Source of the DNA: Candidatus Kaiserbacteria bacterium
Lineage (GTDB): Bacteria > Patescibacteriota > Minisyncoccia > Phycocordibacterales > UBA2100
Reading direction: 5' to 3'
DNA length: 34,611 nt
Assembly: GCA_016217965.1 (NCBI GenBank)
Contig: JACRFI010000010.1
Coordinates: 1 to 34,611, forward strand
The translations under genes were made by a program, and so were the position numbers. The notes under the pieces were generated by a model, which was not told where the DNA came from, did no database searches, and worked only from the letters and a program-made list of their open reading frames with translations. This document shows, in pieces, positions 7,816 to 15,561 of this stretch (within the stretch, counting starts at the first letter, position 1; each line of letters starts with the position of its first letter).

Positions 7816-8562
7816 CTAGTATTCCAATTCTTTAGCGATTTTGCTCGTGAGCTCGAAGAATTCTTTTTCGTGTTTTAAGTCATGTTTGCGGGGGCGGGGA
7901 AATGGGATCTCGAATGTCTTCTTGATGGTTGTCGGGCGAGACGATAGTACGTGCACCGTATCGGCGAGGAAAATGGCTTCGCTTACATCGTGCGTAACAA
8001 AAACAACCGTTTTCTTCTCTTTTTCCCAGAGATCGGTGAGAAATTCTTGCATTTTCGATCGGGTATGAGAATCGAGCGAAGCGAAAGGCTCGTCCATGAG
8101 AAGTATCTTCGGATTTGTCGCCAATGTTCGTGCAATCGCGACTTTTTGTTGCATGCCGCCCGAAAGGTCTTTCGGATAAAAATCGACGAAATCAACTAAT
8201 CCCGTGACTTTCAAATAGTGATCAATTGTTTTTTTACGATCCTTCTTAGAAATTTTCTTCATATCTAACCCGAAAGCAATATTGTCTCGGACTTTTAGCC
8301 ACGGGAACAATGTGAAATCTTGAAAAATCATTCCTCGATCTGATCCAGGACCAGTGACGAGCTTGTTATCTACGAGGATAGTTCCAGACGTAGGTTCTAT
8401 TAATCCGGCTATCATCTTTAGAAGAGTTGTTTTCCCGCACCCGCTGGGTCCTACGAGTGCAATAAACTTACCATCTTCTGCGACCAAAGACAGATTTTGT
8501 ACTACTCGTATTGATTTATCCTTGGCCTCGTAGTTTTTTGAAACGTGATCCAGTTCAAGCAT
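7816..8562 (-). CDS. ABC importer ATPase, SsuB/TauB/NrtD type
   Basis: A 248-aa cytoplasmic ATPase. Walker A is GPSGCGKTT, the Q-loop lies in FQDFTLFPW, the signature is LSGGMQQ, Walker B is ILLMDEPFASLD and the switch His is in VTHDVSEA. Length and the TLFPW context match the nitrate/sulfonate/taurine importer subfamily. It is the last gene of a three-gene leftward operon and its start overlaps the permease stop by 8 nt, implying translational coupling. The operon looks more A/T-rich than its surroundings by eye, which would fit acquisition by transfer, but this was not measured. The substrate cannot be deduced from the ATPase. Confidence 0.93.
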   Translation of the reverse strand: MLELDHVSKNYEAKDKSIRVVQNLSLVAEDGKFIALVGPSGCGKTTLLKMIAGLIEPTSGTILVDNKLVTGPGSDRGMIFQDFTLFPWLKVRDNIAFGLDMKKISKKDRKKTIDHYLKVTGLVDFVDFYPKDLSGGMQQKVAIARTLATNPKILLMDEPFASLDSHTRSKMQEFLTDLWEKEKKTVVFVTHDVSEAIFLADTVHVLSSRPTTIKKTFEIPFPRPRKHDLKHEKEFFELTSKIAKELEY

Positions 8563-9361
8563 GGCGTGATTTATCAGTCCATGGGAAAAAATATCTGTAG
8601 CCCAATTTAAATAGCATGTCTGTTGCGAGGCCGAGCAATCCTATAACCACGATTGCTGCCATCACGTTTGATATTTTCAGGAATCTTTGGGAGATCACTA
8701 TAAGATGACCCAATCCTGATGTTGCAGCTACAACTTCAGCAAGTATTACGAACGCCCAACCAAAGCCTATTGTGATTCGCATCGAATCCCATATGCCCGG
8801 CATTGATTGCGGCAAGACAATACTAAAAAAAATATGCTTAGTTTGAGCTCCAAGCGTCAGAGCTGCGTAGGCATATTCTTTTTTTGTGTTCGCAACAGTA
8901 TCAGCTACCAAGACAATGAGATATGGCACAATTGCCAGAAAAATAACGGAAATTTTCTCTAGTTCCCCGATTCCGAACCACAATATGAAGAGTGGGATAT
9001 ATGCGGATACTGGAGTATATCGGAAGAAGCTAGTTAGGGGAGTGAGGAACGCCTCGGTCTGTTTGTGTATCCCGATCCACACCCCAAGTGGAACTGCGAT
9101 AATCACAGAAAGTCCGAATCCTAACGCTATTCTGTACACACTTGCCCAGATATCGCCCAGGAGATTAAATTCGAGCGCTAGCGTTGCGGCAGATGCGACG
9201 ACCGCGGCAGGAGTGGGGAGGAATAGAGAATCAATTTTTCCGGAATAACTTGCCACAGACCATACGGTCAACATCGAGACCGCGCCTGCAACTGTAAGCA
9301 ATCCATATGCGCGTCCCGAGAGCTTCCTCTCAAATCGGAATATCGCATTAACTGGATTCAT
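8555..9361 (-). CDS. ABC importer permease, SsuC/TauC type
   Basis: A 268-aa inner-membrane permease of the binding-protein-dependent (BPD_transp_1) family with about six hydrophobic segments. The EAA loop that contacts the ATPase is recognisable in AYAALTLGAQTKHIFFSIVLP, where EAA---G is replaced by a TLGA context typical of the Ssu/Tau branch. It overlaps the ATPase gene by 8 nt and the binding-protein gene by 4 nt, so the three are one transcription unit. It should pair as a homodimer with the neighbouring ATPase. The substrate class (sulfonate, nitrate, thiamine precursor or other) is unresolved. Confidence 0.92.
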   Translation of the reverse strand: MNPVNAIFRFERKLSGRAYGLLTVAGAVSMLTVWSVASYSGKIDSLFLPTPAAVVASAATLALEFNLLGDIWASVYRIALGFGLSVIIAVPLGVWIGIHKQTEAFLTPLTSFFRYTPVSAYIPLFILWFGIGELEKISVIFLAIVPYLIVLVADTVANTKKEYAYAALTLGAQTKHIFFSIVLPQSMPGIWDSMRITIGFGWAFVILAEVVAATSGLGHLIVISQRFLKISNVMAAIVVIGLLGLATDMLFKLGYRYFFPWTDKSRHA

Positions 9362-10350
9362 CGTAGTTCGGTAAGGAGTGATCCGTCTATCATTGAATCT
9401 CCATCGAATGAATTCTTTATCACCTTGTCTTCCGCATATATTTTCGATGCATATTCCGACAAGTAATAGACATTCAAAGGATTCGATTTATCGAACGTCT
9501 GCAAATTATCTTGCAGGCCGAATAGCTTAACTGTGGCAAGTGTCGGGACAAATTCTTCGGACGTGAGGCTCAAGGCTTTTGCAGCTATCTCGTTTCCTTC
9601 TTGGGGATTTTTTGCCCACCAATCGACTGCATCGAAAAATGCGCGCATCACATTCTTAAGATCTTCGCGTTGTTTTTCGATAGTGTCCTCTCTTACAATA
9701 GCGGCGTCAACGATTATGCCTGGGACGTCTTTACTGGTGAAAAGCACTTTTGCTCCTTTTCGTTCCGTGGCCTTCGACAGCCATGGCTCCCACGTCGCGC
9801 CAGCGTTAATATTCCCGGAGACGAACGAAGCTCCGACGTCCTCAGGACTCATGTTTATGAGCTTGACGTCGGAGTACTTGAGGCCATTTTGTGCCATTAC
9901 GTAGCGGGTAAGAAAATGGCTTGGAAATCCTATGCCAAGATATACCTCTTTACCTTTTAGATCAGAGATATCTCGTACATCGTCGGTAGCTACAAAACCA
10001 TCCGCTCCATTGGAAATACTTGGAGCGAATATTTGCTTTGCATCCATGCCTGCGTCTCTAAAAACTGACAGTACATCCGTGCTCATGTACAGCATCTGTA
10101 CATCGTTACTCGCGAGCGACTGTGCGATGTTATCGACTTGGAGCATTACTACCTCGACATCAACACCATGCTTTTCAAAGAATCCTTTTTCCTGTGCTAT
10201 GTAGAACGCTCCAGACCCTGGGTATACATTGACGCCTATCCGTATTTTTTGGTTACTGCTGCTTTTTGTATCGCTACGCTGCATGACAGCGTATCCGATC
10301 CCAAGGATAATAATGATTCCGATAACAATTGCGATAGTCCCTTTTTTCAT
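9358..10350 (-). CDS. ABC importer substrate-binding protein, NMT1/SsuA/TauA-like, TM-anchored
   Basis: A 330-aa exported solute-binding protein. An N-terminal TM segment (about 3-22) without a lipobox Cys indicates tethering as a membrane protein rather than a lipoprotein. The mature part starts with IRIGVNVYPGSGAFYIAQEKGFF, the usual opening of the NMT1/SsuA/TauA fold, and contains GATWEPW, a ligand-pocket segment of that group. It is the first gene of the operon. Its ATG follows AAAAGAAA, at best a weak ribosome-binding site. The family binds aliphatic sulfonates, taurine, nitrate or pyrimidine precursors of thiamine, so the ligand is uncertain. The divergent TrmB-type gene is the likely regulator. 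Confidence 0.9.
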   Translation of the reverse strand: MKKGTIAIVIGIIIILGIGYAVMQRSDTKSSSNQKIRIGVNVYPGSGAFYIAQEKGFFEKHGVDVEVVMLQVDNIAQSLASNDVQMLYMSTDVLSVFRDAGMDAKQIFAPSISNGADGFVATDDVRDISDLKGKEVYLGIGFPSHFLTRYVMAQNGLKYSDVKLINMSPEDVGASFVSGNINAGATWEPWLSKATERKGAKVLFTSKDVPGIIVDAAIVREDTIEKQREDLKNVMRAFFDAVDWWAKNPQEGNEIAAKALSLTSEEFVPTLATVKLFGLQDNLQTFDKSNPLNVYYLSEYASKIYAEDKVIKNSFDGDSMIDGSLLTELR

Positions 10351-10455
10351 AACGATTTGTTTCTTTTAATAAGGCGTCGCAAGCATACGAGGGAACATGC
10401 GGAAGACATAGTGTCAAATGAAAAATCATGTCCCGATACCCATAAAATGGCTTGA

Positions 10456-10496
10456 TATATGGGATCATATATGCAAATTTGTCAGAAATATTGACA
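10456..10496. promoter_or_regulatory. Two palindromic candidate operators between the ABC operon and the TrmB-type gene
   Basis: TATATG (10456-10461)/CATATA (10466-10471) with a 4-nt spacer, and TGTCA (10480-10484)/TGACA (10492-10496) with a 7-nt spacer. The right arm of the second lies inside the -35 TTGACA of the regulator gene, so a bound regulator would block its own promoter and could control both directions. Confidence 0.55.
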
Positions 10497-10524
10497 GAAT
10501 GCGCTATGTGGATATACTGCACGG
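10491..10524 (+). promoter_or_regulatory. Consensus sigma70-type promoter of the TrmB-type gene, leaderless geometry
   Basis: TTGACA (10491-10496), a 16-nt spacer, then TATACT (10513-10518), which ends 6 nt before the GTG at 10525. This is the best promoter seen in the window and the strongest case for a leaderless start, since both boxes are near consensus. Confidence 0.75.
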
Positions 10525-11262
10525 GTGGATACTAAATCTCTCGAATCGGTCGGCCTTACAGAGAAAGCAGCCAAAATTTATCTTGCCGGGCTTACCCTTG
10601 GTACGACTACAGTACAGGAAATTGCTAGAAAAACCGGGTTAAAGCGGCCGACTGTATATTTGCATCTTGATGAGCTTGTTAGGCGCAATTTTTTCGAGAA
10701 AGTCTCACTTAATAAGAAAGAATATTATAGAGCCGCTGATCCAAGGGTGCTTGAAACGCAGATAAAGCAACGTCTATCAGAATTACAAACGATAATGCCG
10801 AAACTCGCTTCTCTTCAAGCAAATACACTCGGAAGGCCGCAAGTGCAAATGTTTGAAGGCGAGGAAGGGATTAGGCGCGTGTATGAAGAAGTTAAAAATT
10901 CGAACAATTGGCGCATATGGTCCAATCTTTCCGAGATATATACTCTTTTCAGCGACACGTATGCTGATATATCAGAATCTGTGCGCCGTAACGGTATAGG
11001 CGTACGGGAAATCATAGCCGATACCAAAGAATCGCGGCGCTATTCTCGTCTCTTGAGCCAGGTCTGTGGACCAACATACACGAGTCGGATCGCAACGGTC
11101 GCGGGATTGGAAAATGACACGTTTATTTATGGCAATTGTGTAGCGATTTTCCGGCTTCACGAATTTAATATGTTCGTAGTGCGGATCGAAGACAAAACAA
11201 TCGCCGACAGCATGAAAGCACTTTTCGATATGGCGTGGAAGAGCGCGAAGCCGTTCAAATGA
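10525..11262 (+). CDS. TrmB-family transcriptional regulator
   Basis: A 245-aa DNA-binding protein. The N-terminal ~80 residues are a TrmB-type winged helix: GLTEKAAKIYLAGL, then TVQEIARKTGLKRPTVYLHLDEL as helix-turn-helix, then a wing ending EYYRAADP. A short coiled-coil-like linker is followed by a C-terminal effector domain of the phospholipase-D-like TrmB type. TrmB regulators commonly sense sugars or other solutes and control adjacent transporters. It is divergent from the ABC operon across 174 bp holding two palindromes, one overlapping its own -35, which suggests autoregulation plus control of the transporter. The GTG start is fixed by TATACT 6 nt upstream; there is no Shine-Dalgarno. 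Confidence 0.88.
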   Translation: MDTKSLESVGLTEKAAKIYLAGLTLGTTTVQEIARKTGLKRPTVYLHLDELVRRNFFEKVSLNKKEYYRAADPRVLETQIKQRLSELQTIMPKLASLQANTLGRPQVQMFEGEEGIRRVYEEVKNSNNWRIWSNLSEIYTLFSDTYADISESVRRNGIGVREIIADTKESRRYSRLLSQVCGPTYTSRIATVAGLENDTFIYGNCVAIFRLHEFNMFVVRIEDKTIADSMKALFDMAWKSAKPFK

Positions 11263-11292
11263 ATCCACATATCTGCACTGTGGTGGGATGAT

Positions 11293-12402
11293 ATGATGCA
11301 GATTATGTTGCGAGGTTTTGTGGATCCGGTCATTGACCAACTTGATGCTGAAGCTGAGCATGTCGCGATACGCGAATTTCTGTATGCGCTAGAAAATTCT
11401 GCGGATTCGGAGAAGATATTCGAGAAATTGAGAGGGAATAAGCCCCGCGTTTTAGATGCACGGCTCTTAGTTTCGCTTGCGGGGATAGAACTTGAGAATC
11501 CGCTCATGGTGGGCCCAGGGTGGGATAAAGTCGGCCACGCGGTGCGCGCTCTGCATGAGCTCGGGTTCGGAGCCGTCGAGGTCGGTTCAATAATGGAAAG
11601 GCCGCAATCGGGGAATCCTAGGCCTCGGCACTTCAATCTCAAGCCCGGAGTTCCTCTCAATAGATATGGATTTAATACTCCTGGTATGGAAGTCGTTGCA
11701 GAAAATCTCTCCGTCTATCAGGACATGGGTGTCCCGATAGGAATTAATATCGGAAAAAACAAAATTGTTCCGGAAGATAAGGCACCAGGGACGTATGCGG
11801 CGGTCGCGAAACGCATGTATGCACTCGGCAGATATTTCGTCATCAATGTCTCGTCGCCGAACACGCCAGGGCTACGTGCACTACAAGACAAGGAGCCGCT
11901 CAACCGTATCGTCCAAGCGGTGAAAGCCGCGCTCGAAAGCGAAGGCGGCGGCAAACCTCTTTTCGTAAAGATCGCACCCGACATGACGCCCGAAGCGGTG
12001 AGTGATGTGATAGATGTAGCAATCAGCAACCAGTTAGCGGGCATTGTCGCGACGAACACGACATCAAGCGGCGACATCAAAGCGAAATACGGGGAAGAGT
12101 GGAGGAACGAAATGGGCGGCGTTTCGGGAGACGATGATGAGTTTAGGAAGATGTCGACGGAAATAATTCGCCACATCCACAAAGAGGCAGGGAAGAAACT
12201 CACGATCATCGGTGTTGGCGGCGTCAAGGATGCGGAAACAGCGTTGGAGAAGATCCGTGCCGGTGCCACGGCGGTACAGGTCGTCGCAGCACTTGATACA
12301 GAAGGTCCGACACTAGCGCAGAAGATTCTTTTTGACTTACTTACGTATCTCGACAGAGAGGGTATACGTTCATTGAAAGAATTAATCGGGATGGACGCAT
12401 AG
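11293..12402 (+). CDS. pyrD: Dihydroorotate dehydrogenase, class 2-like
   Basis: A 369-aa FMN enzyme oxidising dihydroorotate to orotate in pyrimidine synthesis. Visible: GPGWDKVG, the NRYGFNTPG segment, NVSSPNTPGLR (185-195) with the Ser pair at 187-188 that supplies the class 2 catalytic base, KIAPD, ATNTT, and IGVGGV for FMN phosphate. A Ser rather than Cys base, plus an N-terminal ~50-residue helical extension, fits the membrane-associated quinone-linked class 2. Whether this organism has quinones is unknown. Start choice is between tandem ATGs at 11293 and 11296; GGTGGG lies upstream. It begins 30 nt after the TrmB-type gene and ends 8 nt before purF. Confidence 0.92.
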   Translation: MMQIMLRGFVDPVIDQLDAEAEHVAIREFLYALENSADSEKIFEKLRGNKPRVLDARLLVSLAGIELENPLMVGPGWDKVGHAVRALHELGFGAVEVGSIMERPQSGNPRPRHFNLKPGVPLNRYGFNTPGMEVVAENLSVYQDMGVPIGINIGKNKIVPEDKAPGTYAAVAKRMYALGRYFVINVSSPNTPGLRALQDKEPLNRIVQAVKAALESEGGGKPLFVKIAPDMTPEAVSDVIDVAISNQLAGIVATNTTSSGDIKAKYGEEWRNEMGGVSGDDDEFRKMSTEIIRHIHKEAGKKLTIIGVGGVKDAETALEKIRAGATAVQVVAALDTEGPTLAQKILFDLLTYLDREGIRSLKELIGMDA

Positions 12403-12410
12403 GAAGAAAT

Positions 12411-13814
12411 GTGGCATACTACCCTGTGAGAAAGCTGAATGAAAAATGTGCGGTCTTCGGAGTCTATGGGAAAGGGCTCGAGGCAGCACGGCTCGCATTT
12501 TTCGGACTTTTCGCTCTACAACATCGCGGGCAAGAAAGCGCAGGAATAGCAACAGGGGACGGCGAGAAATTACACTGCCACAAGGACATGGGCCTTGTGG
12601 CTCAAGTTTTTTCTGAGGATTCCATAAAAAGTCTCACAGGCCATTGTGCAATAGGGCATAATCGCTACTCGACCGCAGCGGGCTCAAAGCTCGCGCACGC
12701 GCAACCGATACTTGTCGCGAATGACACCATCGCGCTTGCTCACAATGGAAATTTGCCATCCACGGCTACGCTCCAAGAATTCTTGAAAGCGCGCGGGCAT
12801 GACATATCCGACATATCAGATTCGCGCTTTGTCGCGGACGCGATAGCAGAGTTCGTGAAAGACGGGCTTTCTCTGGAAGATGCCGTTCGAAAAACATACC
12901 CTCTCATCACCGGCGCATTCTGCATCCTCATACTTTCTAAAGATAAACTCATCGCTATTCGCGACCAATGCGGCATCCGCCCGCTATCGCTGGCGAAACT
13001 GAACGGCGGATGGGTCATCTCGTCCGAGACCTGCGGATTCAAACCCATCGGTGCTACATTCGAGCGAGACGTGAACCCCGGGGAAATGCTTGTTATCGAT
13101 GAAAATGGCCCGAGGGGCGAACAGCTTGCAGAGGCGAACCTCAAACTCGATGTATTCGAGTTCGTTTACTTCGCACGTGCTTCAAGCGACCTTCTTGGAA
13201 AATCAGTGTACGAAGTCCGGAAGAATTTCGGAAAGCAACTGGCGCGTGAGAGAAAAATTGATGCGGATGTCGTTATTGCAGTGCCTGACACAGCAACCCC
13301 GATCGCGCTTGGCTACGCGCAGGAATCCGGGATACCGCTTGAATTCGGTCTAGGGAAGAATCGATATATCCAACGAACGTTCATACAACCGGAGCAGCAC
13401 CTTCGTGATCAGGGGGTTCGCATGAAATTGAATCCTCGCGAAAGTGTCATTCGCGGAAAGCGGGTAATTGTCGTCGATGATTCCATCGTCCGAGGAACAA
13501 CGTCGCAAAAAATCGTCAAAATGCTTTTTGAAACAGGAGCGAAAGAAGTCCATTTTGTTGTCTCATCGCCGCCTGTCAAATATCCCGATTTCTACGGAAT
13601 TGATATTGCAAAACAAGGCGAGCTCATAGCAGCTACGAAGACGGAGGATGAGATACGAGACCACCTCGGCGCAACGTCGGTACAGTATCTTTCTCTCAAG
13701 GGAATGATAGATGCTATCGGTGTTCCAGAATCACAGCTCAATACATCGTGCTTCACGGGACTTTACCCGATAGACATCAAAGAGAGAAAGAAAGACATTC
13801 TCTACTATGTCTAA
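12411..13814 (+). CDS. purF: Amidophosphoribosyltransferase lacking most Fe-S ligands
   Basis: A 467-aa enzyme for the first committed purine step (PRPP + glutamine to phosphoribosylamine). Cys13 in EKCAVFGVYG is the N-terminal nucleophile after propeptide removal; HRGQESAG and HNRYSTAAG belong to the glutaminase domain. The PRPP loop is VIVVDDSIVRGTT (about 352-364). The GTG at 12411 follows AGGAAG by 4 nt. In the B. subtilis-type enzyme four Cys bind a [4Fe-4S] cluster. Here only the last is kept (C447 in SCFTG): the CxxC partner is N444, the Cys of HPCFYGID is D392 in YPDFYGID, and the Cys before the EYIYF-type strand is absent. The enzyme is therefore probably cluster-free, as in E. coli. 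It overlaps the Nudix gene by 8 nt. Confidence 0.95.
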   Translation: MAYYPVRKLNEKCAVFGVYGKGLEAARLAFFGLFALQHRGQESAGIATGDGEKLHCHKDMGLVAQVFSEDSIKSLTGHCAIGHNRYSTAAGSKLAHAQPILVANDTIALAHNGNLPSTATLQEFLKARGHDISDISDSRFVADAIAEFVKDGLSLEDAVRKTYPLITGAFCILILSKDKLIAIRDQCGIRPLSLAKLNGGWVISSETCGFKPIGATFERDVNPGEMLVIDENGPRGEQLAEANLKLDVFEFVYFARASSDLLGKSVYEVRKNFGKQLARERKIDADVVIAVPDTATPIALGYAQESGIPLEFGLGKNRYIQRTFIQPEQHLRDQGVRMKLNPRESVIRGKRVIVVDDSIVRGTTSQKIVKMLFETGAKEVHFVVSSPPVKYPDFYGIDIAKQGELIAATKTEDEIRDHLGATSVQYLSLKGMIDAIGVPESQLNTSCFTGLYPIDIKERKKDILYYV

Positions 13815-14379
13815 GAATTACAAGAAACCAATGCCGCCCAATGCCAAGACGGTGTTCAAAGGTGTGATATTCGAAGTGTGGCAATGGCAGCAAAAATTAT
13901 ATGACGGAACTTTCAAGACGTTCGAGAGGCTGAAGCGCCCAGACACGGTCGAAATGCTCGCAGTCGTAGGAGATAAGATACTTGTGCAAGATGAAGAGCA
14001 GCCAGATACTGACGAATTTATTTCAGTACCCGCTGGCCGTGTGGATCCAGGTGAATTGCCTCAACCGGCTGCACAGCGCGAATTACTCGAAGAGACCGGT
14101 TACGCCTCAACAGATTGGGCGCTCATAAGCGAAGAGACTCCGTCGGGGAAGATCGAATGGACAATACATGTTTTCGCTGCGAGAAATTGTGCGAAGAAAC
14201 AGGAGCCAGACCCAGGTGCTGGCGAAAAAGTGAAGTCCCGTTTGGTCTCGTTCGAAGAATTGCTTACGCTTTCAGACCATCCAAGGTTTCGCTCAACGGC
14301 GACACGCTTCCTTTTGTGGCGAGCGCGACTTGACCCAGAAAAGAAAGAAGAACTCCGTGCGCTATTATTCAAAGAATGA
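13807..14379 (+). CDS. Nudix hydrolase
   Basis: A 190-aa Nudix-fold pyrophosphohydrolase. The Nudix box is complete: a G, five residues, E, seven residues, then RELLEETGY (about 77-99), giving the metal-binding Glu cluster. The N-terminal ~45 residues form the strand-rich start seen in ADP-ribose/nucleoside-diphosphate-linked Nudix enzymes, and the protein contains EFISVPAGRVDPGE, reminiscent of the ADP-sugar pyrophosphatase branch. It overlaps purF by 8 nt and the following hydrolase by 4 nt (ATGA), so the three are translationally coupled. A housekeeping or nucleotide-recycling role beside purine synthesis is plausible, but the substrate is unknown. Confidence 0.92.
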   Translation: MSKNYKKPMPPNAKTVFKGVIFEVWQWQQKLYDGTFKTFERLKRPDTVEMLAVVGDKILVQDEEQPDTDEFISVPAGRVDPGELPQPAAQRELLEETGYASTDWALISEETPSGKIEWTIHVFAARNCAKKQEPDPGAGEKVKSRLVSFEELLTLSDHPRFRSTATRFLLWRARLDPEKKEELRALLFKE

Positions 14380-15413
14380 AGCCGCGAGAGGAACGCATCG
14401 TTGAACGTTGCATACGAGCAGTAGAAGAGAGGGTCTGTCCGGGCGGGATAGTTGGGACTGTGCGCGCAAGTGGTGAGAAAAAAACGTATCCCTTCGGGCA
14501 CCTGACCGATATTGATTCCGCGTTCGTTATGGACGACACGATGTACGACGTAGCGTCCATCACAAAATCAATCCCTACAGCATCTCTGACGCTAGCCCTC
14601 ATAGATAAAGGCGCGCTTTCGCTTGATGACTTGGTTGCGAAGCATTTGCATGAATTTCGCAATAATTACAGCGATAGGGTCACCATTTGGCATCTTCTTA
14701 CCTACACCATAGATAGCGCGCCGCTATCGACTCTCGCAGACAAAACGTCTGATGAAATATTGGCGTTCGTCATGGCTCGGGATATGGAGCATGAACCCGG
14801 AACCGCTTTTCGATATTCGAATACACCCGCCCTTCTCCTCGGACTTATCATCGAGCGCGTACTCGGTGTCGGGATCGCGCAAGCCGCGCAAGATGTTTTC
14901 TTCAGGCCGCTTGGTATGAAAAGCACAGGATTCATGCCGCAAAAGAATCTGCAATCGCGCATTGCCCCGTCCGAAGGAGGGCTGAGAGGCGTCGTCCATG
15001 ATGAAAGTGCGAGAGTTTTTGCGAGCGAGGGGCGCGCAGTAGGGCATGCGGGACTTTTCTCGACCGCCCCGGACATGATGAATTTTCTTGAGATGTTGCT
15101 TCGAGGAGGGGAGATGCGAGGGCGTCGCTATCTTTCTCAGAAGATTATCCGGGATATGGCGACGAATCAGATTTCGGAGCTCGGAGATAGCACTGGTCTC
15201 GGGTGGGAGCTGAATCAGGCGCGATTTATGGGAAAGCATCCCAGCGAACGTACGTTCGGAAAGACGGGATTCGCTGGCACGAGTATAGTGTGTGATATCG
15301 AGCGAGGCAGCGCGTTTGTCATCCTCACAAATCGAACGTATCCGAAACGGCCACCGGACGATACCGCTATTAACGCTTTCCGAAATGACATTGCAGACAT
15401 CCTGCTGGCCTGA
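14376..15413 (+). CDS. Serine hydrolase, class C beta-lactamase / penicillin-binding-protein-like
   Basis: A 345-aa protein of the beta-lactamase (class C/esterase/DD-peptidase) superfamily. The SxxK nucleophile motif is SITK, the second motif YSN lies in FRYSNTPALL, and GKTGFAGTS supplies the KTG-like third motif. There is no signal peptide or TM segment, so it is probably cytoplasmic, which argues against antibiotic degradation and for an esterase, amidase or peptidase role. The ATG overlaps the Nudix stop (ATGA). It ends the pyrD-purF-Nudix run; the 148-nt gap before glmS holds two hairpins. Confidence 0.88.
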   Translation: MKPREERIVERCIRAVEERVCPGGIVGTVRASGEKKTYPFGHLTDIDSAFVMDDTMYDVASITKSIPTASLTLALIDKGALSLDDLVAKHLHEFRNNYSDRVTIWHLLTYTIDSAPLSTLADKTSDEILAFVMARDMEHEPGTAFRYSNTPALLLGLIIERVLGVGIAQAAQDVFFRPLGMKSTGFMPQKNLQSRIAPSEGGLRGVVHDESARVFASEGRAVGHAGLFSTAPDMMNFLEMLLRGGEMRGRRYLSQKIIRDMATNQISELGDSTGLGWELNQARFMGKHPSERTFGKTGFAGTSIVCDIERGSAFVILTNRTYPKRPPDDTAINAFRNDIADILLA

Positions 15414-15561
15414 GAGGTTACTGGCGACGTAGGGCGAGCGAGGTGGGAAAACGCAGTTTTCGCATCTCCGAGCCGAGGAGCCAGAAATCGGCAAACCGAT
15501 TTACCGTCTCGCTCATGGATAATTCAGCAATAATAGTGTTAGATTAGCGTCTACCTCTGAT
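15414..15561. other. Hairpin-rich gap upstream of glmS
   Basis: Two perfect hairpins: GAAAAC (15447-15452)/GTTTTC (15456-15461) with a 3-nt loop, and AAATCGG (15485-15491)/CCGATTT (15496-15502) with a 4-nt loop. They are enclosed by GAGCGAG (15436-15442) and CTCGCTC (15508-15514), which can also pair. Conserved glmS-ribozyme core sequences are not seen. TAGATT (15540-15545) is a possible -10 for glmS. Confidence 0.5.

Noticed and set aside
11718-12269. Minus-strand frame inside pyrD
   Set aside because: Shadow of a strongly conserved gene; Ser/Pro-rich translation without motifs.
14376-15413. Antibiotic-resistance beta-lactamase
   Set aside because: The motifs fit the broad serine hydrolase superfamily, but there is no signal peptide and it is coupled to purF and a Nudix gene; resistance is not supported.
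14724-15494. Long minus-strand frame opposite the serine hydrolase gene
   Set aside because: It mirrors a well-supported coding region, has no family motifs and runs through the hairpin region.
15414-15561. glmS ribozyme
   Set aside because: The conserved ribozyme core and the cleavage-site context were not found; only simple hairpins are present.
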